Source: Burkholderiales bacterium
GTDB lineage: Bacteria; Pseudomonadota; Gammaproteobacteria; Burkholderiales; Burkholderiaceae_D
Length of the DNA stretch: 64,000 nt
Assembly: GCA_016200895.1 (NCBI GenBank)
Contig: JACQDX010000117.1
Span: forward strand, 1 to 64,000
Direction: 5' to 3'
The notes under the pieces are model-generated. The model had not been told where the DNA came from and made no database searches. It saw nothing but the letters and a program-made list of their open reading frames with translations. Below, piece after piece: positions 37,444 through 45,375 of this stretch. How positions within the stretch are numbered: position 1 is the first letter of the stretch; every line of letters begins with the position of its first letter. The position numbers and the translations under genes were made by a program.

Positions 37444-38355
37444 ATGAAAGCAAATGCCGTGACCATACCGAAAAAGCTACGCATAGGATTAATTGCTAAC
37501 CGTTCTCATCAGGATGCCCCCAATTCTGCACTGGTGCAGCTATTGCATGGCGGCGGGCTGGCGTTGCACCACTTGCAAGCAGAAATGGTGATCGTAGGAC
37601 GCACTCTCGACGCGATCATTTCACATGGGTTGCTGGAAAGCTGTCCTGTGGTCGAGCGTTTTCCCTATGGCCGCGAAGGTGGCTTGATGAAACTGGTATC
37701 CAGAGTCGTCGACAAAGATCCTGCCAGAGCCGTGGATGCGGTAATTTATCTGATAGACCCGGTCGATCCTTCTTCGATTTTCCCGGAAGCACAGGCACTC
37801 AAGCGTCAATGCGTGATACACCGCAAACCCTTCCTGGCAACTTTAGCCAGCGCCAGGGAATGGCTGGAGCTTGAAGCGACAGCAACAGGTGCTGCCATAG
37901 ACAGCAAACTGAACCAGACTTTTGAATTAGGCAAGGAAGGTATCGCCCTGATCGCTCATGATGCGATGAAGGAAAGCATGTTGACCATGGCAGAAAGACA
38001 TTTTGAGCTGCTCGACAGTTTTGGCCATCGCTATGCGACTGGCACTACTGGCGGCCTGTTGAACCAGCTGGCACAAAGAATCAAGGGAACAGAAGCCGGA
38101 AAGAACTGGGTCATCCCTTATCTTTCCGGCCCTCTGGGTGGTGATGCGCAACTGGCAGAACTGGTACTCGACCGGCAGATACGCCGCATCCTATTTCTCG
38201 AAGACCCGCATGTAGCACGTCAGCATGAGGCCGACATACAATTACTGGAACGCGCGGCCCGCACCGTCTGTGATTTTTCCCAAGTCATCAGTGAAGTCAG
38301 TGGTGCAGACCGCTGGCTGACCCTGCTGACGCAGAGGGTAGCCAAACAGGCTTAG
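37444..38355 (+). CDS. Tandem methylglyoxal synthase-like protein
   Basis: A 303-residue protein made of two MGS-fold halves. The second (about 164-285) follows E. coli MgsA closely: IALIAHDAMKESML, YATGTTGGLL, LSGPLGGDAQ with Asp234, and EDPHVARQHEAD with His261 and Asp264 at the positions of catalytic His98 and Asp101. The first half (about 12-140) has the same layout (IGLIANRSH, GREGGLM, IDPVDPSSIFPEAQAL) but lacks these catalytic residues. MgsA converts dihydroxyacetone phosphate to methylglyoxal; normal length is about 150 residues. The double form is an old duplication with one degenerate half. The TAG stop lies at the edge of a repeat element. Confidence 0.82.
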   Translation: MKANAVTIPKKLRIGLIANRSHQDAPNSALVQLLHGGGLALHHLQAEMVIVGRTLDAIISHGLLESCPVVERFPYGREGGLMKLVSRVVDKDPARAVDAVIYLIDPVDPSSIFPEAQALKRQCVIHRKPFLATLASAREWLELEATATGAAIDSKLNQTFELGKEGIALIAHDAMKESMLTMAERHFELLDSFGHRYATGTTGGLLNQLAQRIKGTEAGKNWVIPYLSGPLGGDAQLAELVLDRQIRRILFLEDPHVARQHEADIQLLERAARTVCDFSQVISEVSGADRWLTLLTQRVAKQA

Positions 38356-38532
38356 AACCTGATTACGGTCTTACTGCGCGAGCGCAATCAGAGTTCTTGC
38401 GGGGCTCATGCACTGCTCAAAATGCTCATGTACTTAGAGTACATTCCGCTTTCTGCGCTGCGCTTATGTTGCTCTGAATGTTACCCTGACCCCGCTGACA
38501 CACGCTCGCTACAGATCAGAAACAGGTTCTTA
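38353..38532. mobile_element. MITE-like dispersed repeat, copy 1
   Basis: About 180 bp with inverted ends (TTAGAACCTG left, CAGGTTCTTA right). It shares long blocks with the element at 48762-48919 in opposite orientation, including a 22-base identity at 38413-38434 and AGTACATTCCGCTTT. It fills the whole gap between two convergent genes, and both stop codons lie in its ends (TAG 38353-38355; TAA of the PspA-like gene 38530-38532). No transposase is encoded. Confidence 0.75.
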
Positions 38533-39315
38533 GGCTGCAGTCGCAGTCTGGCCTGCCACAGTCTGCCCCGATAAGCGCTTCAGCCTTTCCAAGGTACTTT
38601 CGCCAGCAGTATCAGCCTGAGCGACAGATTTGCGGATGGCATCAATTTCTGCTGCCTGGTCCAGTGGTTTTTGTCCTATGTCGGCCACGATGCGCAAACC
38701 AGCCGCTTCATTGCTGACATTTTGTGCGCGACGTGTCAGCGCATTCAAGGCCGTTGAATGCGTGCGCATGCCGGACAGGTTGCTGAGTTGCTCCTGACGC
38801 TCTACCCGCAATTGCTGCAAGTCTTTTTGCGCTTTTGCTGATGCCAGGTTTTGCAGGGCTTTTTTCGCTGCTGCATCAAAGTCGGCGAGTTGTTTAGAGA
38901 AGGCATCAACGATTTTTTGCAACTCGTTCATGTATTCCTGGGCATCCGCTTCTTCTTGCAACTCTACCGGCAGGCGTGCCTTGTTGGCTTCCAGTTCGTC
39001 GCAGAACATGTTGACGGTAGCTTCAGAAATTTTACCGCTGGCCAGACGGTCTGCCAGCGTCGCCGAGGCTTTTTCATCGTTGGCGATCAGTTCACGCAAG
39101 CGCACTACATCATTGTGTTCCTTGTCGAAGGATGCACGGGCAGCGGCCAGTTTTTGTGCCGTTTCGCGCAGGGTCGCAGCCAGACGGTCACGGTCAGCTT
39201 CTGTCGCGGTTTCAGGATCGAAGTTGGCAATCGCTTCGGATATTTTATCGCCGAGTGCGCCAAAGTGTTTGGAAATCAAACGCGCGGTCAGGCCCCAGCC
39301 ATTCATATTGCTCAT
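38530..39315 (-). CDS. PspA/IM30-type coiled-coil protein
   Basis: A 261-residue, mostly helical protein with long coiled coils (about 25-200) resembling the PspA/IM30 (YjfJ) group, which assemble on the inner face of the cytoplasmic membrane and answer envelope stress. No membrane segment or signal. An AAGGAC site precedes the ATG. It is the last gene of a three-gene minus-strand operon with a DUF2491 protein and a membrane protein. In E. coli the related yjfJ and yjfK are neighbours too, which supports a shared function. Confidence 0.72.
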   Translation of the reverse strand: MSNMNGWGLTARLISKHFGALGDKISEAIANFDPETATEADRDRLAATLRETAQKLAAARASFDKEHNDVVRLRELIANDEKASATLADRLASGKISEATVNMFCDELEANKARLPVELQEEADAQEYMNELQKIVDAFSKQLADFDAAAKKALQNLASAKAQKDLQQLRVERQEQLSNLSGMRTHSTALNALTRRAQNVSNEAAGLRIVADIGQKPLDQAAEIDAIRKSVAQADTAGESTLERLKRLSGQTVAGQTATAA

Positions 39316-39328
39316 GTTATGTCCTTTC

Positions 39329-39392
39329 AGTGTGTGACACGGTATGTGTTACGCGGTGTGTTACGCGGTGTGCTACGTGGTAAGTGTTACGG
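39329..39392. repeat. Degenerate 12-14 bp tandem repeat
   Basis: Four units of the type CGGTGTGTTACG, with variants CGGTATGTGTTACG, CGGTGTGCTACG and TGGTAAGTGTTACG, fill most of the 96-base gap between the DUF2491 and PspA-like genes. This is probably a slippage-prone repeat that changes the spacing inside the operon. Confidence 0.7.
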
Positions 39393-39411
39393 GTACTTCA
39401 TCAAAACGGTG

Positions 39412-40224
39412 CTATTGCACCAGCAGCCTTTCCGCTTCCAGGGGTAGGGCAATCATAAAATCGACATGGATGTCGCGCTTGCTATCACCATCCTTGCTAC
39501 GTAAAATCTCTGTGCTGATCAGCAGTAGTTCAGACTGGTCACCCGCTTCATTCAAACTCCTGCGGTAAGGCATGAAGACCACATCCTGTTGCAAACCGAG
39601 CTTGCCAGCGGCATCGTCGATGCGGGTTTCCACACCTTTATAGGGCGCGACAAATTCCTGCGCCGGGTCACCAGCATCACGCTCATATTGCAGGCTGTCG
39701 GCATCAGCAAATACGCTGTCCAGGCTGGCTTCATCCCAACCTATACCCACCAGTTGCTCACGCCACAGACTGTAATTGCGGTCACCCAGACCAGCGCCGT
39801 TTTCACCCAGAAAAGCTTGCTGGTCTTCGACGGTTTCAGGTATTAGCCGCGTCAGGTGGCTGCAATACAAAAGCTCTTGCAATTCATCGTTGGCATCGCA
39901 ATACAGCTGCAGGAATTTCTCACCGCCATTCGCGTCGCGATTCAGGTAATAGCGGTACATTTTGCCGCTGATAGGCAGCTTCACCCGGCTGATGGCAACG
40001 ATGCGGGTCTCTGCTTCATCTGGCATGGCGATCAGCGAACCCTGGCTGATGGCACGTATCAGCGGTGTCTTTTGCAGATTGACGACACTGCCTATGCGTG
40101 CGCCCAGTGGCAGGGCGGAGTCTTGCCGGCCATTTTCTGCATGCATGTCATCTGCGATGAGTTCGTCCTGCCCGTGCTTGTTGAATAACTTGCCTACGTA
40201 CTGATATGCATCTTTCCAGGCCAT
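39412..40224 (-). CDS. DUF2491 family protein (YjfK-like)
   Basis: A 270-residue cytoplasmic protein of the DUF2491 family (E. coli YjfK). Recognisable features are LPLGARIGSVV near residue 40, ISGKMYRYYLNRD, and a C-terminal IHVDFMIALPLE. Its function is unknown. It lies four bases behind the membrane-protein gene and 96 bases ahead of the PspA-like gene on the same strand, matching the yjfJ-yjfK pairing known from enterobacteria. Confidence 0.78.
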   Translation of the reverse strand: MAWKDAYQYVGKLFNKHGQDELIADDMHAENGRQDSALPLGARIGSVVNLQKTPLIRAISQGSLIAMPDEAETRIVAISRVKLPISGKMYRYYLNRDANGGEKFLQLYCDANDELQELLYCSHLTRLIPETVEDQQAFLGENGAGLGDRNYSLWREQLVGIGWDEASLDSVFADADSLQYERDAGDPAQEFVAPYKGVETRIDDAAGKLGLQQDVVFMPYRRSLNEAGDQSELLLISTEILRSKDGDSKRDIHVDFMIALPLEAERLLVQ

Positions 40225-40228
40225 GGTA

Positions 40229-41077
40229 TTAATTTCCTCCTAAACTGTAATTAACTGCACTGTCTTGCTTGCTAGCTTGCTTACGTCTGTAACTTAATAT
40301 CTTCCAGCCTGCCCAGCCCAGACCGCCGAGCAGCAAACTCCATATGAGCGTGGCCAGTATCTTCGAGCCATGCGCTTCTTCTGCTACCTTTGCAGTTGCC
40401 GGAGTTTCTGGACTGGCCGCTGCCGTAGGCTTGTCATCCAGCGTTACTGCTGCCGTTCCACCCAGCTCATCCTTGCCATTGCCTGTACCAACATTGGCGA
40501 TGGGTTCCAATTGCTGAACAGAGCGGTTCTCTGCAGCCTGCGAATGACTCATCACACTACCCAGAATGACGCCACCCACGACAGCAGGCAAAATGCCACT
40601 ACTTCTTTGCGTAGCTACAGGCGACTGCATTGGTATTGGTGCTGACTGCATCACTGGCGGCGCTGCATAGACTGGTTTGTTTGCTGCCTGCATATTGTTG
40701 CCAATGCTGTTACTGCTGCTATTGCTGTTGCCAAAACCGCTGACCGGCGTTGGTTGACTCATTTGCTGACTGGTTTGTTGACGCGCATCCATGCTCTTCT
40801 GTGCATTCGCCTGTGCCTGGTTCTTTTCCAGATCACGGTTCAGCGCAGAATCAGATTTCTTGCTCGCATTCGCTGGATTACTGTTATTGAAACTACCAAA
40901 ACCGGTATTCGATGGCTTGGATGGCGCAGGTTTGCTGACACTTCTTTGCGAAGAGAAACCACCACGAAAGCCACCCGAAGAACCGGATGAGCGTCCAGCC
41001 GCATGGGCAAAGCTGGCCGAGAGTGGTAAAACCAGCGCCAGCAAGATTGCTATTAATTTATTATTAAAACTGTTCAT
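40229..41077 (-). CDS. Exported low-complexity membrane protein
   Basis: A 282-residue protein with a signal peptide ending SFAHA. A Ser/Gly/Asn/Gln-rich region follows (about 27-150; SSGSSGGFRGGFSS, GNSNSSSNSIG), then a short hydrophobic segment (about 163-178), an Ala/Thr-rich stretch and a transmembrane helix (about 240-262) with a basic tail (SYRRKQ). I recognise no domain. As first gene of the operon with DUF2491 and PspA-like proteins it may anchor the system in the membrane. Confidence 0.68.
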   Translation of the reverse strand: MNSFNNKLIAILLALVLPLSASFAHAAGRSSGSSGGFRGGFSSQRSVSKPAPSKPSNTGFGSFNNSNPANASKKSDSALNRDLEKNQAQANAQKSMDARQQTSQQMSQPTPVSGFGNSNSSSNSIGNNMQAANKPVYAAPPVMQSAPIPMQSPVATQRSSGILPAVVGGVILGSVMSHSQAAENRSVQQLEPIANVGTGNGKDELGGTAAVTLDDKPTAAASPETPATAKVAEEAHGSKILATLIWSLLLGGLGWAGWKILSYRRKQASKQDSAVNYSLGGN

Positions 41078-41193
41078 GGTTCTCGTCTATAGAAATATGG
41101 TTAAGCTATCTGTACAATCCCTCAACTCTCGATGGATGTCATCATAGTGAGCAAAAACACAAAGATCATCGGTAATAAATTGGGGAATTCACC

Positions 41194-41682
41194 ATGACAC
41201 GTAAATATTCAGACATGAACCAGCACGACGCCTTGTACAAAGTTGCGCGCGCCTATCCTGGTGGCCTGGAGGCATTGGCTGGTCGTATGGGGGTCTCGGT
41301 GAATGTCTTGCGCAATAAACTGGCGCCAGGCATAGAGTCACACTACCCTTCGTTTGAAGAACTCTCGCTGATCGTTGAGCTATGTCATCAAGCAGGCGTC
41401 AAGGATGCTCACATGCCTTTGCATGCGCTGCTAAGCCGTCATGGCATGGCAGCGTTTGTGATACCTGAGCCTGATCAGGTAAGTGAAGATGATTTGTCAC
41501 AAACGGTTTGCCGCGTCATGAGCCGGGTTGGCGATGTGGCAGAGGCAGTCTCAACCGCCCTGATCGACGGTGTGATTACAGATGCAGAGGCTGACTTGAT
41601 AGAGAGAGAATTTCAGAGCGCACTGACGGTGCTGGGTGAGTGGCGTGCGCGCATACGCGCGCACCACAAGCAAAGAGATTAA
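41194..41682 (+). CDS. CII-family (phage-type) regulatory protein
   Basis: A 162-residue protein similar to the phage regulatory CII family (Pfam CP76): NQHDALYKVARAYPGGLEALAGRMGVSVNVLRNKLAPG near the start is a helix-turn-helix like that of lambdoid CII-type activators. The C-terminal half is helical. No other phage genes surround it, so it is a stand-alone, probably domesticated regulator. It is divergent from the PspA/DUF2491 operon, a possible target. Its stop overlaps the stop of the convergent DUF2314-ankyrin gene. Confidence 0.75.
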   Translation: MTRKYSDMNQHDALYKVARAYPGGLEALAGRMGVSVNVLRNKLAPGIESHYPSFEELSLIVELCHQAGVKDAHMPLHALLSRHGMAAFVIPEPDQVSEDDLSQTVCRVMSRVGDVAEAVSTALIDGVITDAEADLIEREFQSALTVLGEWRARIRAHHKQRD

Positions 41683-42500
41683 TGCAATTTCTTTTCCAGA
41701 AACGCGACTATCCTTGGCCAGCCCATTTTGCGTGCCAGATCAAGTGCTGATTCGCCTTTGGGATTGACAGCACTGACGTCGGCACCATGCTTGACCAGCA
41801 GGGTCACTGGAGAGAGATTGCCAGCCAGTGCATCTCTCTGCAGCAGGGTCCAGCCATCTTCATCCACGCTGCGGGTGAAGGCTGGTTCGTCCTGTAAACC
41901 CTGGTCCATTTTCTCTGCCATGTTTTCACTCATGGGGTGTTCAGGCAGGTCTTCTGTGTTGACAATAATCGCCGCTTCTTTTTTACCAAAAAGGCCCGAT
42001 AAAAAGCCCTGCTTTTCCTGCGTTGCAGCAGGTACGATCATGACTACGCCTGGCTTGCCAAAGTCCAGACCCCAGGCCTGGTCATGTTCTTCACGCTCGG
42101 TCTTTGACATGTCACTACGCATGACATCGATGCTGTAACCGCCATATACTTTACCGTCGATGGTGTACATCCAGTCACTAATTTCTGCCAGTGGCACGGT
42201 CACGGGGTCACCGGCAGCGATGCTGTCAAACCATTGTGGATTATTCAGTAAAACGCCAGATATGGTGTCGCCATCGAACCGTATTTCATTGATCCACATG
42301 TGCTCAACTTCTGGTCCTTCGCCATCCGAGCCTGTAGGAAAAGCTACTTTCACTGCGGCCAACCCCAGACCAGGGATAATGCGGCGATACTCCCAAGACA
42401 ATTCGCGCCAGAAGTACTTGAAAGTCTTGCGCGCCTGTTCTGCCGCCGCCTGCATGGCAGGACTGGCCCCTTCAAACATGACTATCTTGTCTTCGCTCAT
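41679..42500 (-). CDS. DUF2314-ankyrin fusion protein
   Basis: A 273-residue soluble protein. Residues about 1-145 form a DUF2314 (YegJ-like) domain (FKYFWRELSWEYRRIIPGLGLAAVKVAF, MWINEIRFDGDTISGVLLNNP). A linker follows, and then about two ankyrin repeats (210-273; DGWTLLQRDALAGNLSPVTLLVKHGADV). DUF2314 has no settled function; ankyrin repeats bind proteins. The ATG at 42500 starts the domain; the frame is open to 42557. Its last codons overlap the CII-type gene tail to tail by four bases. Confidence 0.78.
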   Translation of the reverse strand: MSEDKIVMFEGASPAMQAAAEQARKTFKYFWRELSWEYRRIIPGLGLAAVKVAFPTGSDGEGPEVEHMWINEIRFDGDTISGVLLNNPQWFDSIAAGDPVTVPLAEISDWMYTIDGKVYGGYSIDVMRSDMSKTEREEHDQAWGLDFGKPGVVMIVPAATQEKQGFLSGLFGKKEAAIIVNTEDLPEHPMSENMAEKMDQGLQDEPAFTRSVDEDGWTLLQRDALAGNLSPVTLLVKHGADVSAVNPKGESALDLARKMGWPRIVAFLEKKLH

Positions 42501-42732
42501 GATCTTGACCAGTAAAATGAAAATACTGTAGCGCAAAGCAGGCTGACAATTAAGCAAGTGCAGGACTTCGTTTCAAATGATACAAGTTCTTACTTTTGTA
42601 TATGATGCGCCTCAGTCAGCATAGTGATACTTGCGGAAATTTGGATAGGTGAAATATTTGCTCAGCAGCATTTTCTCGTCTGCTTTACAATACCAGTCTG
42701 CCTCTATGCTAAGCCGCCAGGCTGCCATCATC

Positions 42733-43299
42733 ATGTCCACAGAACCTGCTAGCCAGCGTCCCACCTCCCTTGCGGATTTGTATATCTCATTTACCTTGTT
42801 GGCATTACAAGGATTCGGTGGTGTACTGGCCGTCGTGCAACGCGAACTGGTGGAAAAAAAGCGCTGGATGACGATGGAAGAATTCGTTGAAGACTGGGCC
42901 GTCGCGCAGATTTTGCCAGGGCCAAATGTAGTGAATTTATCCCTGATGATAGGCCACCGCCATTTTGGTTTTGCCGGTGCCATGGCGGCGCTGGCTGGCA
43001 TGTTGTCAGTGCCCTTGTTGATCGTGGTGATGCTGGCAGTGATATATGCCCAGTTTTCCCAGTATCCCCAGGTAGTGGCTGCGCTGCGCGGCATGAGTGC
43101 GGTGACTGCGGGCCTGATCATCGCCACAGCGCTCAAGCTGGTACCGGCACTGAAAAATAATCCTCTGGGCAGAGCTACTGCCCTGGTCTTCAGCGCGCTT
43201 TGCTTTGTTGGCATTGCCTTCTTGCGCCTGCCACTGGCCTATGTCTTGTTTGCCCTCGGCACCGTCACCTGCATACTGGTTTACCGGAGGCTGAAATAA
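42733..43299 (+). CDS. Chromate transporter, N-terminal-type subunit
   Basis: A 188-residue inner-membrane protein, one CHR domain (FTLLALQGFGGVLAVVQRELVEKKRWMTMEEF, AQILPGPNVVNLSLMIG). In long ChrA proteins two such domains are fused; here they are two genes, a short-chain pair. CHR proteins export chromate with a proton. The start is uncertain: 42733 (MSTEPASQ) gives a normal N-terminus, 42706 is possible. The stop overlaps the start of the second subunit (TAATG). Confidence 0.85.
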   Translation: MSTEPASQRPTSLADLYISFTLLALQGFGGVLAVVQRELVEKKRWMTMEEFVEDWAVAQILPGPNVVNLSLMIGHRHFGFAGAMAALAGMLSVPLLIVVMLAVIYAQFSQYPQVVAALRGMSAVTAGLIIATALKLVPALKNNPLGRATALVFSALCFVGIAFLRLPLAYVLFALGTVTCILVYRRLK

Positions 43300-43895
43300 T
43301 GCCCGATACCCTGCAGAATGTCTTGCATATCAGCCTGAACTGGAATGACTGGCTGCAACTGTTTTTGCACTACATGATGCTGTCGCTGTTGTCGATAGGC
43401 GGAGCAATTTCAACCTTGCCTGACATGCATCGCTACCTGGTGGCCCAACAGGGCTGGCTGACTGATGCGCAATTCAATGCCTCAGTCTCCATTGCCCAGG
43501 CAGCCCCTGGTCCCAACGTCTTGTTCATTGCCCTGATGGGCTGGAATGTGGGCATGAATGCCGGTGGCATGTGGACTGCCCTGCTGGGTGTTTTTGTCAC
43601 CATGACAGGCATATTGTTGCCGAGTACTACACTGACCTATGTCGCTGCCAGCTGGGGACATGCCAACCGTGAATTGCGTAGCGTACGCGCTTTCAAACTG
43701 GGTATGGCACCCATCGTCATCGGCCTGTTGCTGGCGACGGGCTGGATCATGGCAGCATCTCATGACCAGATGAACAGGGACTGGCCATTGTGGCTGATGA
43801 CTGTTATTTGCACCGTGGTAGTCTGGCGCACCCGCCTGCATTTACTGTGGCTGCTGGCGGGTGGTGCTGCACTCGGCTGGTTTGGTTTGATTTAA
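43299..43895 (+). CDS. Chromate transporter, C-terminal-type subunit
   Basis: A 198-residue membrane protein, the second CHR domain (MLSLLSIGGAISTLPDMHRYLV, IAQAAPGPNVLFIALMGWNVG). The paired subunits are expected to form the exporter in opposite orientation. Its ATG overlaps the stop codon of the first subunit. It ends seven bases before the convergent DUF1501 gene. Confidence 0.85.
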   Translation: MPDTLQNVLHISLNWNDWLQLFLHYMMLSLLSIGGAISTLPDMHRYLVAQQGWLTDAQFNASVSIAQAAPGPNVLFIALMGWNVGMNAGGMWTALLGVFVTMTGILLPSTTLTYVAASWGHANRELRSVRAFKLGMAPIVIGLLLATGWIMAASHDQMNRDWPLWLMTVICTVVVWRTRLHLLWLLAGGAALGWFGLI

Positions 43896-43902
43896 ACTAA
43901 AT

Positions 43903-45303
43903 TCAAACGAAACCCAAGTAGCGTTTGCTGGCATCGTAATACTTCAGATTGGGCAGCAGTTCCAGCATGTCAGTATCTGATATACCCAGCCATTTGCCGA
44001 GCGTGGCGGCATATTGATCAACTGAAGTGGTTGGCAGCAAACGGCCTTGCCCGACATCATCATCACTGTCGACGGCAACCAGCGGCGCAGTACCGTAATA
44101 ACGTTTGCCATTGACTGCCCCGCCCAGCATGAAATGCATGCTGCCCCAGCCATGATCAGAACCGTCATTGTTGACACTCAAGGTACGGCCAAAATCGGAA
44201 GCCGTAAAACTGGTGACCTTGTTTTCGATTTTCAATTCCTTGGTCGCATCATAAAATGACCTCAAGGCTTCGCCAACACTGGTGAGTAAATCAGGATGCG
44301 TCTCTCCCAAGCCATTATGAGTATCAAAGCCCCCCATGGAAACAAAAAAGACCTGGCGTTTTGCGCCCAGAGTACCTGCACAGTCAATCATGCGTGCCAC
44401 CATCTTCAATTGCATGGCGAGATTATTCTGGTCATTAAAATAGGTAGTGATTTTGTCGGGGTCAGGTAGTGCAGCGGTCAGTATGTCATTGGCCTCAATG
44501 GACCGTTTGCTGACACGTGTATATTCATTTTCGAACAAGTGAATACGCTCTTGCGTAACCAGTTTTTGCAAAGCCGCGGAACAGGGAACAGAACCAAACA
44601 AGGGTGCCTTTACGCCCGTCATGGGGACAGAACCATTGGTCGATACCTGATACTGCACAGCCGTATTACCAGAAAGGTAGACCGCATTACCTGAAACATT
44701 GATGCAAGTGAAAGTAGCGTTGCCATTACCTGCCACGAACTGGTCACCCATGCGCCCACCCCAACCTGATGTTGCTCCTTCAGGGGCAGAAGATTGCCAT
44801 ACCGATTGCTGGTCATTGTGCGAAAACAACTTGGGTGGCAGCATCGCCGTCTTATTCACGTATTCCAGCTTGGTGGTCGGGCGTATCAGGGTGCCCACGT
44901 TCAGCAATATCCCCATCTTGCCAGCATTGAATATAGGTAACAACGGGTTCAGATTCGGTGCCAGCGCATATTGATGGCTGACACCATTCCTGTCTACCGG
45001 CACATTCAAACCTGTCAGGGCAGTATGCTCAAGATCAAGATATTTGTAGGCCAGCGAAGGACGCAATTGGGAATAAGCTGTGTAGTTGGGAACGTCATAC
45101 GGCACCAGGGTATTGGCGTAATCATTGCCGCCGTATAAAAACACGCAGACGATGGCTTTGTAATCATCGGCATTGGCAGCCGAAGCTTCTGCCATGGCCG
45201 CCAGATTGAGTGCCCAGGGTGTGGCGACACCGGCGATGGACAGAGCAGAGACACGTTGCAAGAATGCGCGGCGTGAGGCATTCATTGTTGTTGAATTTTT
45301 CAT
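43903..45303 (-). CDS. DUF1501 family Tat-exported protein
   Basis: A 466-residue DUF1501 protein with a Tat-type signal (ASRRAFLQRVSALSIAG; twin Arg in the n-region). The family belongs to the alkaline phosphatase/sulfatase-like fold: typical segments are FLYGGNDYANTLVP, FVSMGGFDTHNG and ASDFGRTLSVNNDGSDHGWGSMHFMLGG. The catalytic activity is not known. The ATG at 45303 has an AGGAAAG site. It lies 72 bases behind the DUF1800 gene, its usual partner. Confidence 0.9.
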   Translation of the reverse strand: MKNSTTMNASRRAFLQRVSALSIAGVATPWALNLAAMAEASAANADDYKAIVCVFLYGGNDYANTLVPYDVPNYTAYSQLRPSLAYKYLDLEHTALTGLNVPVDRNGVSHQYALAPNLNPLLPIFNAGKMGILLNVGTLIRPTTKLEYVNKTAMLPPKLFSHNDQQSVWQSSAPEGATSGWGGRMGDQFVAGNGNATFTCINVSGNAVYLSGNTAVQYQVSTNGSVPMTGVKAPLFGSVPCSAALQKLVTQERIHLFENEYTRVSKRSIEANDILTAALPDPDKITTYFNDQNNLAMQLKMVARMIDCAGTLGAKRQVFFVSMGGFDTHNGLGETHPDLLTSVGEALRSFYDATKELKIENKVTSFTASDFGRTLSVNNDGSDHGWGSMHFMLGGAVNGKRYYGTAPLVAVDSDDDVGQGRLLPTTSVDQYAATLGKWLGISDTDMLELLPNLKYYDASKRYLGFV

Positions 45304-45375
45304 GATGCTTTCCTGTAGAAATGGCAGCAAATTATTTGAATGGAAGCGCAGGCTTATTTCGGATTTATTTCAGAT

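Noticed and set aside
41194-41682. Prophage or prophage remnant around the CII-type gene
   Set aside because: No integrase, structural, lysis or other phage genes and no attachment-site-like repeats were seen nearby.
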